DNA of 64,000 nt from Terrilactibacillus sp. S3-3. Lineage in GTDB: Bacteria; Bacillota; Bacilli; Bacillales; Sporolactobacillaceae. Position 1 is the first letter of the stretch. Each line of letters starts with the position of its first letter. The notes under the pieces were generated by a model. The model worked only from the letters and a program-made list of their open reading frames with translations, made no database searches and had not been told where the DNA came from. The stretch is from contig CP129291.1 of assembly GCA_030437565.1 (NCBI GenBank), forward strand, positions 744,001 through 808,000. The letters are read 5' to 3'. Positions 63,900 through 64,000 of this stretch are shown in pieces. The position numbers were made by a program, and so were the translations under genes.

Positions 63900-64000
63900 A
63901 TGGGCTGCGGCGTCTTCCTCTTACGGGGGGCGCTTTTTTTTTTCTATTCATTAACAAAGTCCCCAAATATTTTCATTAACACTTATAAAAACTGAAAAAG

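Overview
The window looks like chromosome of a low-to-mid GC, spore-forming Firmicute of the order Bacillales; the exact genus cannot be fixed from sequence alone. Pointers are strong AGGAGG ribosome sites with many TTG/GTG starts, a T-box in front of proC, a SpoVB-type flippase, a UPF0180 protein, a 3D-domain protein, a SWIM protein, a YhfW-like Rieske oxidoreductase, a YcgR/YcgQ-like pair and T7SS LXG-toxin remnants. Nearly every long gene, including the essential murB, carries one or more one-base indels, mostly in homopolymers. I read these mainly as consensus errors of the assembly and give coordinates for the whole gene. The disruptions I believe are biological are listed separately: an IS1380 insertion, an LXG/deaminase fusion, a decayed PadR-linked gene and an amber codon in an acyl-CoA ligase.

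Layout. 1-1431 is an ISL3-family insertion sequence. 1.7-8.8 kb is an AT-rich type I restriction-modification operon (hsdM-hsdS-hsdR), probably acquired. 9.3-12.5 kb holds remnants of a T7SS LXG toxin locus fused to cytosine-deaminase-like genes. 13.0-22.5 kb is a catabolic island: a CBS-PAS-sigma54 activator facing an acyl-CoA dehydrogenase, an alpha-methylacyl-CoA racemase-like protein, a short-chain dehydrogenase, an SCPx-like thiolase and an AMP-forming ligase. A near-consensus sigma-54 promoter, a 16-bp palindrome and a cre box lie in front of it, and two inverted copies of a ~195-bp IS200/IS605-like non-coding element flank its first three genes. 23-32.4 kb has a SWIM protein, an orphan TnpB element, an acyltransferase, a toxin-antitoxin pair, a UPF0180 gene and a large M16C peptidase. 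33.4-39.6 kb has a flavin reductase, a response regulator/CheC/GGDEF operon, an aminotransferase and murB. 40.7-46.7 kb has a secreted GH92 mannosidase and a secreted-protein/membrane-protein divergent pair. 47-53 kb has proC with its T-box, a flippase, an O-antigen-ligase-like protein, an oxidoreductase and a 3D protein. 53.2-59.3 kb is a decayed, IS-rich zone with a NERD gene split by IS1380. 59.8-63.9 kb has a Rieske oxidoreductase, a DUF1992 protein and a two-gene permease operon.

The most unusual feature is a set of six intergenic tandem arrays (12.5, 20.1, 32.6, 38.1, 54.4 and 59.4 kb). They belong to four sequence families but all are built from a 21-bp module. In the 20.1 and 38.1 kb arrays the 93-bp unit is itself three 21-bp modules plus a 30-bp module. 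The modules keep a fixed part and a variable core, the largest array has palindromic cores and internal segmental duplication, and one module is fused to a truncated IS256 transposase. No recognised function explains them.
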